The notes beneath the pieces are model-generated. The model searched no databases. It had not been told where the DNA came from and saw only the letters and a list, made by a program, of their open reading frames with translations. A stretch of 64,000 bases of DNA from Cyanobium sp. FGCU52. Lineage in GTDB: Bacteria; Cyanobacteriota; Cyanobacteriia; PCC-6307; Cyanobiaceae. The translations under genes were made by a program, and so were the position numbers. Below, piece after piece: positions 56,195-64,000 of the stretch. The stretch is from positions 104,232 through 168,231 of the forward strand of contig JANWUS010000012.1 in NCBI GenBank assembly GCA_024958715.1. Direction: 5' to 3'. The first letter of the stretch is position 1, and every line of letters starts with the position of its first letter.

Positions 56195-57292
56195 TCAGCG
56201 CCGGCTGGAGGGCGGAAGCTGGGGCCCGCGCTGCTGCTCGTTGCGGTCGGCGGCCGAAAGGGTGCGCCCCCGGCGGGGCGGCGGCGGGGCCGGCCGGTCG
56301 GCGGCACGGGTGCCAGTGCTGCGGGAGCCAGCGGCAGCGGCGCCGTCGGAGCGCGTCTGCCGCTGGCGGGCGGAATCGGTGGCGGCGGGATAGAGCTCCT
56401 CGAAGAACTTGCCCAGGCCCACCGACACACTGCGGATGCCGTCGAGGAAGCGGGGATCGCCGCTGAGCTTCTGCACGTCACCGCCCACCGCCTCCCAGCG
56501 GGCGGTGAGCTGGCGGGCATTGGCGAGGGTGGCCTTGAGATCCGCCAGGGTGCGGGGGTTGTTGAGCGTGGCCGTCAGGCGGCTCACGTCCTTGGTGGCG
56601 CGGGCGGCATCGGCGCTGGCGCTGTTGAGGTTGGTGAGGATCGGATCCACCTTGCCGGCCGATCCCTTGAGCTGGCGCACCAGGATCTGGGCGTCGCGCA
56701 GGAACACCTGGCCTTCGCGGGTGAGCTTCTCGGTTTCCTTGGCGGTGGTGTCGAAGCTTTCGGTGGCCGCCACCATCTTGGCCATCAGGCCATCGCGGTC
56801 GGCCTGGTCGAGCAGCTTCTGCACCGTGGCGGTGACCGTCTCGATCGTGGGGGCCGCCACGCCGCGCACCACGTCGCCGTTGCAGATCATGCGCTGGCGC
56901 TCGCAGCTGCCCTGGCGGGGCCCCGGGAGGCCCGGCGGCAGGGGCTTGCCGCCGCTCAGGAGCGAGACCACCGCATCGCCACCGAGCAGCGAGCCGGCCG
57001 CCACCCGGGCCACCACGGGCCGGGCGAGCCGCAGCTGGGGATCGGTGATCTCCAGATCGGCCACCACCGCCTGATCGGTGACCTGGAGCCTGCGCACCGA
57101 GCCCACCACCACGCCGCGGTAGGTGACCTGGGAGCGCTCGGCCAGTCCGGCGGCATCCAGGAAGCTGGCGCGGATGGTCCAGTTGCGGCTGGAGATGCTG
57201 ATGCCCTTGAGCCAGAGCCAGATGCCGGCGGAACCCGCCACCGCCGCCAACAGGGAAAACCCCACCAGAGCCTCACGGACACTGCGGCGCAT
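56195..57292 (-). CDS. MCE/MlaD-family lipid transport protein
   Basis: 365 residues from the ATG at 57292. One N-terminal membrane helix (LVGFSLLAAVAGSAGIWLWL, residues 9-28) anchors an MCE domain (about 35-120: ASFLDAAGLAERSQVTYRGVVVG). A helical region rich in Thr, Ala and Leu and a basic disordered tail follow. MCE proteins bind lipids in the periplasm and work with MlaE/MlaF-type ABC transporters; in cyanobacteria and plastids the homologue is Ycf22/TGD2. The ATPase gene lies four bases upstream. Confidence 0.9.
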   Translation of the reverse strand: MRRSVREALVGFSLLAAVAGSAGIWLWLKGISISSRNWTIRASFLDAAGLAERSQVTYRGVVVGSVRRLQVTDQAVVADLEITDPQLRLARPVVARVAAGSLLGGDAVVSLLSGGKPLPPGLPGPRQGSCERQRMICNGDVVRGVAAPTIETVTATVQKLLDQADRDGLMAKMVAATESFDTTAKETEKLTREGQVFLRDAQILVRQLKGSAGKVDPILTNLNSASADAARATKDVSRLTATLNNPRTLADLKATLANARQLTARWEAVGGDVQKLSGDPRFLDGIRSVSVGLGKFFEELYPAATDSARQRQTRSDGAAAAGSRSTGTRAADRPAPPPPRRGRTLSAADRNEQQRGPQLPPSSRR

Positions 57293-57296
57293 GGGC

Positions 57297-58166
57297 TCAG
57301 AGCTCCGCCGGCTGCATCGGTCCCCGCAGGCTACCGGTGCGGAACTGCACCACGTAGGGATTGGGCGTCTCGTGGAACTCCGCCACGCTGCCGGTCCAGC
57401 GGAAGCGGCCGTCGTAGAGCAGGGCCACGCGCTCGGCGCAGCGCTCGATCGTGCTGAGCACATGGCTCACCACCAGGGTGGAGGCATGGGCGATGCGGGT
57501 GGTGCGCACGATCAGATCCTCGATGCGGGTGCAGGCCACCGGATCGAGGCCGGCGGTGGGCTCATCGAACAGCAGCAGCGGCACGCGCTGGCCGTCGCGG
57601 GAGGGATCGTCGATCAGGGCACGGGCGAAGCTCACCCGCTTCTGCATGCCGCCGCTCAGCTCGCCAGGCATCCGCTCCTCGATGCCCGCCAGCCCCACCG
57701 CCTGCAGGGCGGCGTGCACACGCTCGCGGATCTGGGCGTCGCTGAGGCGGCTGAAGCGGTAGAGGAGAAACCCCACGTTCTCCCGCACGGTGAGCGAGGC
57801 CAGCAGGGCCGGGTTCTGGAACACCAGGCGCACGTCCGGCGGCTGGCGCTGATCGAGGCGCAGATAGGCCTGCGGCTCGCCATGGATCAGCAGGCTGCCG
57901 GCGGTGGGCAGCACCAGGCCCGCCAGCAGGCGCAGGATCGTGGACTTGCCCGCCCCCGAGGGGCCGACCACCACCAGCCGCTCGCCGGGGTTGAGCACCA
58001 GGTCGACGCCATCGAGCACCGGTCGCTCCCCCCAGCGCATGGTGAGGCCGCGCATCTCCGCCACCGCAGCGGTGCCAGGGGAGAGAGCCGAAGGGGCAAG
58101 GCTCAGGACCACGGGGTCGGTCGGAGGCGGCGCAACGGGGAGGGACGCCCTGGGAACCATGCCCAT
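57297..58166 (-). CDS. MlaF-like ABC transporter ATPase
   Basis: 289 residues from the ATG at 58166; ATGs at 58160 and 58193 are alternatives. VGPSGAGKSTILRLL is the Walker A, LSGGMQKRVSFARAL the signature and LLLFDEPTAGLDP the Walker B. The sequence MQKRVSFARA is typical of MlaF/TGD3 lipid-transport ATPases. It partners the MCE protein directly downstream; the permease (MlaE-like) is not in this window. Its start region diverges from the YvcK-family gene. Confidence 0.9.
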   Translation of the reverse strand: MGMVPRASLPVAPPPTDPVVLSLAPSALSPGTAAVAEMRGLTMRWGERPVLDGVDLVLNPGERLVVVGPSGAGKSTILRLLAGLVLPTAGSLLIHGEPQAYLRLDQRQPPDVRLVFQNPALLASLTVRENVGFLLYRFSRLSDAQIRERVHAALQAVGLAGIEERMPGELSGGMQKRVSFARALIDDPSRDGQRVPLLLFDEPTAGLDPVACTRIEDLIVRTTRIAHASTLVVSHVLSTIERCAERVALLYDGRFRWTGSVAEFHETPNPYVVQFRTGSLRGPMQPAEL

Positions 58167-58342
58167 CCTGGCGTTTCGCCGCCTTGATTTCATCCGTACA
58201 GTTCGGTCAGTGTCCGCGGCGCCCCAGCGCCAGCTCCTTGCCCGCCCGAGGCCCTCAAGCCAGAGCTCCCCGCCGGCCACGGGCGGACCGGTTCGTTCGC
58301 GCCGCCTGGGGGGGCCGGGGCGACCTGCGCCGCCACGACCTG

Positions 58343-59671
58343 ATGACCCGCTCGCGGCGGGCTGTGCGCTGGCTGCAGCCGGGGCTGGTGGTGAAGCGCT
58401 GGATGCTCACCTCGGGCATCGGTCTGCTGATCGCCCTGCTGGGAGCGGCGATCTGGGCGGATCTGCAGCCGATCTACTGGATCCTGGAAACGGTGCGCTG
58501 GTGCCTGGGCCAGGTGACGCGGGTGCTGCCCCGCGGCATCACCGGCCCCCTGGTGCTGCTGATCGGCGGCGGCATGCTCTGGCTGGGTCAGAGCCGCAGC
58601 TTCGGCACCATCCAGCAGGCCCTGGCACCCGAGAAGGACACGGTGCTGGTGGATGCCCTGGTGGCCCAGCGGCGCCTGAACCGGGGGCCCAACATCGTGG
58701 CGATCGGCGGCGGCACCGGCCTCTCCACGCTGCTGAGCGGCCTGAAGCGCTACAGCAGCAACATCACCGCGATCGTCACGGTGGCCGACGACGGCGGCAG
58801 CAGTGGGGTGCTGCGGCGGGAGCTGGGCGTCCAGCCCCCCGGTGACATCCGCAACTGCCTGGCGGCACTCTCCACCGAGGAACCGCTGCTCACCCGGCTG
58901 TTCCAGTACCGGTTCCGGGCCGGCAGCGGCCTGGAGGGCCACAGCTTCGGCAACCTCTTCCTCTCGGCCCTCACCGCGATCACCGGCAGCCTGGAGGCGG
59001 CCATCACCGCCAGCAGTCGGGTGCTGGCGGTGCAGGGCCAGGTGGTGCCCGCAACAAACGCCGATGTGCGGCTGTGGGCCGAGCTGGAGAACGGCGAGCG
59101 GATCGAGGGCGAATCGCGGATCGGCAAGGCCACCAGCCCGATCGTGCGGCTCGGCTGCCTCCCCGAGCGCCCGCCGGCCGTGCCGCGGGCGCTGGAGGCG
59201 ATCGCCCACGCCGACCTGATCGTGCTCGGCCCCGGCAGCCTCTACACCTCCCTGCTGCCCAACCTGCTGGTGCCGGAGCTGGTGTCGGCGATCCGCCGCA
59301 GCCGGGCGCCGCGGCTGTATGTGTGCAACCTGATGACCCAGCCCGGCGAAACCGACGGCCTCGACGTGACCGGCCACCTGCGGGCCATCGAGGCCCAGCT
59401 TGCCAGCCTCGGTGTGGAGGAACGGCTGTTCGACGCGGTGCTGGCCCAGGAGAAGCTGGAGGATTCACCCCTGGTGGAGAGCTACCGGCGCCGCGGCGCC
59501 GAACCGGTTCTCTGCGACGTGCGCGCCCTGCGCAGCCAGGGGTACGAGGTGATGCTGGCACCACTGCAGGGTGCTCGTCCCACCGCCACCCTGCGCCACG
59601 ATCCCCGTAGTGTGGCCCTGGCGGTGATGCGGTTTTACCGCAAGCACGTGCGGCACCGGGGTGAGGGATGA
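58343..59671 (+). CDS. YvcK/CofD-like family protein (gluconeogenesis factor)
   Basis: 442 residues from the ATG at 58343; the reading frame is open further upstream but lacks family similarity. Two hydrophobic segments lie near residues 22-40 and 63-80. The conserved core is AIGGGTGLSTLLSGLKRYS, TVADDGGSSGVLRRE and PPGDIRNCLAAL, followed by GPGSLYTSLLPNLLV. YvcK proteins bind UDP-sugars and affect cell-shape and carbon-flow control in other bacteria. The role in cyanobacteria is not established. It converges with the dioxygenase gene 10 bases away. Confidence 0.88.
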   Translation: MTRSRRAVRWLQPGLVVKRWMLTSGIGLLIALLGAAIWADLQPIYWILETVRWCLGQVTRVLPRGITGPLVLLIGGGMLWLGQSRSFGTIQQALAPEKDTVLVDALVAQRRLNRGPNIVAIGGGTGLSTLLSGLKRYSSNITAIVTVADDGGSSGVLRRELGVQPPGDIRNCLAALSTEEPLLTRLFQYRFRAGSGLEGHSFGNLFLSALTAITGSLEAAITASSRVLAVQGQVVPATNADVRLWAELENGERIEGESRIGKATSPIVRLGCLPERPPAVPRALEAIAHADLIVLGPGSLYTSLLPNLLVPELVSAIRRSRAPRLYVCNLMTQPGETDGLDVTGHLRAIEAQLASLGVEERLFDAVLAQEKLEDSPLVESYRRRGAEPVLCDVRALRSQGYEVMLAPLQGARPTATLRHDPRSVALAVMRFYRKHVRHRGEG

Positions 59672-59681
59672 GGGGGAGGAC

Positions 59682-60689
59682 TCAGAAAAAGGAGGCCTTG
59701 ACAAGCCGCTTCACCTTGGAGGCAATACGCCTTTGCAAGGAGGGCTTGAATAAGGGTACGGGGGGCGTAGCCTGCGAACCAGGGCTCGATTCCTGAAAGA
59801 GATCAAAACCAAAACCCTGCTGATGCCGAAAGCGTTTCACCTGCGGATGAGAAGCAAGGCTTGTGTAGTGGCAGACAAAGGACTTGCGCGTTAGCGCTGG
59901 ATTGATGATGGGAGAGCCTCCATGGACAAGGGCGCCATGCCAGATCAGGAGATCACCTCGCCTTGGCAGATATGTAGCGGGCCGTAACCCCCCATCAGAG
60001 ATAGCACGATTCAAATACTCTTTGTAAGCAGAATAGTAGGCATCAATGGTGGCGTAATCGGCAACAACAGAACCATTGCCCCAATCAAAAAAGCCATACC
60101 GATCAGGGAAGTGGGATCGAGGATAGTAAACCAACGGACCCGAGTCATGATGAATATCTTCAAGCGGAATCCAGGCAGCGGCCAACTCGGCGATGTGAGA
60201 ATGGCTGTTGACATAAGAGAAGTCCTGGTGAAGAGGCTGCTCACTACTTTTGAAGAATGTCAGACTCTGCAGCAACGCAGGAGGGGACCCAAAAAGCTCT
60301 GACAAGAAGGATGTCACAGGTTCACACAAGGAAATGCTGGCAGCAGAATCAAAATGGCTGTGGAGGTCATTAAGCCTCAACCCGGAGAGTGCATCGCGCA
60401 AGTCGTTGATGCCGAGGTTCGCCAAGGTCCCGGCTCGCTTGTGCTCGCCCCGTCCATCAACCTCGATCTGGCCAAGCTGGGCTGGCGCAGCTCTGAGATC
60501 GAGAAAGAGAGAGAGATCACGGTCAAAGGCACCAAGAAGTGCATGATCAAGCACACCAGGCAAGATCACAACGCCATCTCGCAGATAGCGATAAAGCTCC
60601 TCCGAATACAGCCTCTGAGCCAGGAGTGGATCCTCCCGGTACACCCTCTCGGCAAGTGGAAGACTCTTGAGGTAAGCGCTCGGCTTCAT
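59682..60689 (-). CDS. Phytanoyl-CoA dioxygenase (PhyH) family protein
   Basis: 335 residues, Fe(II)/2-oxoglutarate-dependent oxygenase fold. The facial triad is HQD in EQPLHQDFSYVN (about residue 150) and the distal His in LLIWHGALVHGGSP (about 255). HDSGPLVYYPRSH is typical of PhyH relatives that act on small molecules. The substrate is unknown; in this neighbourhood it could hydroxylate a lipid or sugar-linked group. It is AT-richer than the YvcK gene next to it and diverges from the dehydratase at 60904, so it probably belongs to imported DNA. Confidence 0.82.
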   Translation of the reverse strand: MKPSAYLKSLPLAERVYREDPLLAQRLYSEELYRYLRDGVVILPGVLDHALLGAFDRDLSLFLDLRAAPAQLGQIEVDGRGEHKRAGTLANLGINDLRDALSGLRLNDLHSHFDSAASISLCEPVTSFLSELFGSPPALLQSLTFFKSSEQPLHQDFSYVNSHSHIAELAAAWIPLEDIHHDSGPLVYYPRSHFPDRYGFFDWGNGSVVADYATIDAYYSAYKEYLNRAISDGGLRPATYLPRRGDLLIWHGALVHGGSPIINPALTRKSFVCHYTSLASHPQVKRFRHQQGFGFDLFQESSPGSQATPPVPLFKPSLQRRIASKVKRLVKASFF

Positions 60690-60903
60690 GGAAAAGGGGG
60701 TAACGAGACGATTGAGCCTAGAATATCACTGGAATGAAGCCAAAAAGCTGGCGAATCAGCCTTGGCGTGGCGGTGGGGCTGGAAGGGATTTGCCATCCGA
60801 AAGAACCCGAGACAGCTCAAGACCTATGATGCCAAGAAATGCGCCACAGAAGCCCTCCAGCTGGATCACAGCCACCTCACAGCCGATCCGTCGGGCAGAA
60901 AAG

Positions 60904-61857
60904 ATGAAAGTTGCATTGATTCTTGGAGTCACCGGTCAAGACGGGGCTTACCTGGCCCACCTGCTGCTGGGCAAGGGCTATCGGGTGGTGGGCACCAGCC
61001 GCGATGCCCAGATGGCCAACACCAGCCGGCTGGAGCGTCTGGGCATTCGCCAGGGGGTTGAGATCGTTTCGCTCGCGCCGAACGATTTCCGCAGCGTGCT
61101 GAAGGTGGTGAGCGGGGTCGCGCCGGAGGAGATCTACAACCTGGCGGGGCAAACGAGTGTGGGGCTGTCGTTCGAGCAGCCCGTGGAATGCATGGAATCC
61201 ATCGCCGGTGGCACGCTGAATCTGCTCGAGGTAATCCGCTACCTGGGAGCGCCTGTCCGCCTGTTCAATGCCGGCAGCTCCGAGTGCTTCGGGGACACGG
61301 GCCGCATACCTGCGAACGAGGACACCCCCTTCCACCCCCGCAGCCCCTATGCGGTGGCCAAGGCCACGGCCTACTGGCAGGTGGCGAACTACCGCGAGGC
61401 CTACGGACTGTTCGCCTGCACCGGCATCCTGGCGAACCACGAATCACCTCTGCGGCCGAGCCGGTTCGTGACTCAGAAGATCATCCAGGGCGTGCAGGCG
61501 ATCGCAGAAGGGAACCAGGATAAACTGGTGCTTGGCAATCTCGACATCTGGCGCGACTGGGGTTGGGCTCCGGATTATGTAGAAGCGATGCACAGGATGC
61601 TGCAAGCCGAGCAGCCAATGGACTACCTAATCGCTTCCGGCAAGACCAATTCCCTGCGTGAGCTCGTGGCGGCTGCCTGTAGAGTGGCGGGGGTCAATAC
61701 GGAGGAAAGAGTTGAAGCAAGCAATGACCTGCTACGGCCTGCGGATCTTACATATTCAGAAATAGATCCAAGCCTGATCGAACAGAAACTTGGCTGGGTC
61801 TCCACCCACACTCTCGAGGAGATCATCCTCAAGATGTACAACGGAATCCTCTTTTAA
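60904..61857 (+). CDS. GDP-mannose 4,6-dehydratase-like NAD(P)-dependent sugar dehydratase
   Basis: 317 residues from the ATG at 60904; the reading frame is open upstream but the Rossmann motif begins here. LGVTGQDGAYLAHLL is at residues 7-21, YNLAGQTSVGLSFEQPVE near 78, FNAGSSECFGDTG with SPYAVAKATAYW, and LGNLDIWRDWGWAPDYVEAM. These match GMD-type enzymes making GDP-4-keto-6-deoxymannose. It is a paralogue of the protein at 38253-39218 but its DNA is GC-rich. No partner reductase lies beside it; the next gene is a decayed glycosyltransferase. Confidence 0.85.
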   Translation: MKVALILGVTGQDGAYLAHLLLGKGYRVVGTSRDAQMANTSRLERLGIRQGVEIVSLAPNDFRSVLKVVSGVAPEEIYNLAGQTSVGLSFEQPVECMESIAGGTLNLLEVIRYLGAPVRLFNAGSSECFGDTGRIPANEDTPFHPRSPYAVAKATAYWQVANYREAYGLFACTGILANHESPLRPSRFVTQKIIQGVQAIAEGNQDKLVLGNLDIWRDWGWAPDYVEAMHRMLQAEQPMDYLIASGKTNSLRELVAAACRVAGVNTEERVEASNDLLRPADLTYSEIDPSLIEQKLGWVSTHTLEEIILKMYNGILF

Positions 61858-62045
61858 CCTGAGCTCGAATACCCTGTTTGACAATGCTCTGATGACAGGC
61901 TGATATGGCAGATCCCTCCATGACGAAGTGGTATCCGCGTAGATGGAGCGGGCAAGGTCACCCACAGACGACCATGGCAAGATAGGCCGGGTTTCGCTAC
62001 AAAAAGCGGGTTCCGAGGGAGAATCAAGCAAGCACATTGGATGCA

Positions 62046-63744
62046 ATGCGAATCCGCACCAAGCTGAAGGCAGTCCTGCTGATCCTGATGCGCCCACTTC
62101 ACGCTCGGACAGGGGATAAGATTCGGGAGCAGCAGCATAACCTTGCAGCAAGCCCATCTGGACAATTGATCTCCTCCACTGGAGAAATACCTGGCATCAT
62201 GCCAACCATTGCAGACAATAATCATTTCAGCAGATACTCAAAACGCCTGGCGGAAGCAATAAACCGCTACTCAATTTTCGAAAAGCTGCCATCGAGTCGC
62301 AAGCTCATCCGGGAGTTGCTACCAGGGATTGGCGTCAACCTACTTGCCGCAAGTCGAAGGCCGGAAGAGGAATATCTGCAGTTGCGCGGTCCGCTGCCGT
62401 TCAGAGCCAGGGCGCTACAGAAATGGTTGGAAGCACAACCGGTCTCTGCCACTGCAGCAGAAGAGTCGAGGCGAACTTCCCTCCCACACGAACAGATGAC
62501 AAGGGCAATGAAGACGAGCTTCGTCGAACGGCCCTTCGGTGTGAACCTAATCTGCCACGCCTTCAATGTTTTTGGAATTGGGGAAGATAGCCGTGCCATT
62601 GCTTACGCGTTGCGAGCAGCGGCCACCCCATTCTGCGTCATCAACCACCCGGCAAGGAATGGTTCAGCAACATCAGAGCGGAAACTGGAGGAGCTCACTC
62701 TGCCTCCAAGTGAAGAAGGCCCGTTTGTTTCAATCTTGTCTGCATGGCGGCACCCATCCATGCAAGATGGTTTTGTGAAAATGGTTTGAGAAAGCAAGAA
62801 GATCGTTACACGATTGTGTCATGGCCGTGGGAGTTAGAAAATGGCCAGCACTGTGGGAACCAATCCTTTAACTTGCCGATGAAGCCTGGCCTTACAGCAG
62901 CATCATCAAGAAGGCGCTACTGCCCTACGCACAGCATGATGTCGAGGAAACGTCCTTACGCGTCACGGGCATGCCACCGCCAGCGGAGATTGCAAACCCA
63001 GATCGCTACACCAATCCAAAAGCCCGCAAAGACGCTCGTCTGCGCTTCGGGTTGCCCAACGACACAGTGCTGTTTGTGTTCGGATTCGACATCAACTCCA
63101 CCATGAGCTGAAAGAACCCGATGGCGGTGATCGATGCCTTCCATCGTGCCTTTCCCCCCGGCTACTTTCTTAGTGAATGGGTGGGCCTCGTGATCAAGAC
63201 CCTTAAGCCTGCTTGGCCACATGAAGCCTGGGATTAGCTCAAGGCTGTTGCCCGCCGAGATCCTCGGATGCACGTGATCGAAGCCAACCTCGAGCGCAAC
63301 GAACTTCTAGCTCTCTACGGCTGCTGTGATGGCTTTGTTTCATTGCACCGCTCCGAGGGGCTGGGCCGTGGCCACGCCGAGGCCCTTCAACTCGGGCTCG
63401 ACTTGATCGTAACCGGCTACAGCTCCACCACTGATTTCTGCACCGGTCCCTTAGCTCACCCTGTTCGCCACCAACTGATCCCGGTTCTGAAAGGCGAGTA
63501 CTTCGATCATGAAGGCCAGGTCTGGGCCGATGCCGATCTTGATCATGCTGCCAAATGCCTGCGGCAAGTGGCCGTGCATCGCCTAGAGCAGCCCGAACCC
63601 GTTCCGGGGCTCACCACTTCCTACCGCCACCGCTTCTCGTCCGCCAAAGTTGGCCGCCACTATCGTGAACGGCTGGAGGAACTCTGGGCCAAGCGCCAGA
63701 GCCCAACATCCTCTATGAAGGCGAATCGATTCGCACGCATGTAA
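62046..63744 (+). pseudogene. Decayed glycosyltransferase (GT4-like)
   Basis: An intact N-terminal part runs from the ATG at 62046 to about 62730 and includes FGVNLICHAFNVFGIGEDSR and AIAYALRAAATPFCVINHPAR, typical of this GT4 group. It then changes frame near 62730-62760 and again near 62860. The continuing frame holds LRFGLPNDTVLFVFGFDINSTMS followed by an in-frame stop near 63108. A further stop follows at about 63235. The end (63268-63744) reads MHVIEANLERNELLALYGCCDG, FVSLHRSEGLGRGHAEALQL and VTGYSSTTDF. Together these make one glycosyltransferase of about 560 residues broken by two or more frameshifts and two stops. Confidence 0.82.
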
Positions 63745-64000
63745 GACGGAGTAATGATGCTCACCGACTACATGCTTGGCTGTATGGGCAGATTTTGTTG
63801 CATAGTCCAAAGCAGTCTATCTTGGTTATGAGCGGCACAATAAGCGGCCACCAACGGCACAGGTCTCAATGTAAGAATCTTTCGCACGCATGCACCAACA
63901 AGCCATCAAATGAAAATGCCTGATTACGCAATCGCCACAATCATTACGTATGCGTTCAGGGGGCAGGACGCTCCGTCGCAGGACTCCATGCCTGAAAGCT
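63745..64000. other. Unassigned end of window
   Basis: 256 bases after the glycosyltransferase pseudogene. No gene is visible. The segment ATTTTGTTGCATAGTCC near 63790 has the look of an insertion-sequence end but cannot be paired within the window. Confidence 0.35.

Noticed and set aside
54088..56520. 810-codon minus-strand reading frame
   Set aside because: Antisense of chlD; compositional artefact of high GC.

Overview
The window is chromosomal DNA of a GC-rich unicellular cyanobacterium of the Synechococcus/Cyanobium type. Magnesium chelatase ChlD marks a chlorophyll-making phototroph. SecA, FolK, a CPD photolyase, a YvcK-family protein and an MlaD/MlaF-like lipid transporter form GC-rich core neighbourhoods. 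Much of the rest is a cell-surface glycoconjugate island whose base composition shifts from GC-rich to clearly AT-richer (about 31.6-40.3 kb).

Layout. 1-5.9 kb (minus): an O-antigen/polysaccharide ABC exporter (Wzm, Wzt with a C-terminal sugar-binding domain), a methyltransferase and a very large tandem glycosyltransferase cut by the window edge. 6.0-15.6 kb (plus): a DUF4214/beta-repeat surface protein, a strong hairpin terminator, a MAF-type (MptE-like) glycosyltransferase, and a type I secretion cassette (degenerate parvulin-like protein, ABC exporter, HlyD adaptor). 15.7-31.5 kb (plus): a nearly complete pseudaminic acid-type nonulosonate pathway: PseB, PseC, aldo/keto reductase, WbpG-like amidotransferase with HisH- and HisF-like partners, GNAT, sulfotransferase-like protein, SpsF-type cytidylyltransferase, class III aminotransferase, a PseG-GNAT fusion, a beta-propeller protein and PseI. 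It is interrupted by a transposase relic and a DUF4214-tailed zinc metalloprotease. 31.6-40.1 kb: AT-richer methyltransferase, two GT4 enzymes, a wrecked transposase, a GMD-like dehydratase and a GT2 enzyme. 40.5-45.4 kb (minus): a second type I secretion cassette in the same gene order as the first. 45.5-59.7 kb: tRNA-Gly, GNAT, secA, an ABC polysaccharide-export pair whose permease is frameshifted, photolyase, NUDIX hydrolase, folK, a small membrane protein, chlD, MCE protein plus ABC ATPase, and a YvcK-family protein. 59.7-64 kb: phytanoyl-CoA dioxygenase-like protein, a second GMD-like dehydratase and a decayed glycosyltransferase.

How it fits together. The central hypothesis is a surface-protein glycosylation and export system. 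The Pse-type operon would supply a CMP-nonulosonate, possibly modified by amidination or sulfation. The MAF enzyme would transfer it to a DUF4214 protein in the cytoplasm, and the adjacent type I exporter would secrete the glycoprotein. MAF and Pse genes are best known from flagellin glycosylation, yet no flagellar genes are visible here and cyanobacteria are not flagellated. This linkage is the most interesting feature of the window; it is inferred from gene order and family knowledge and has not been tested.
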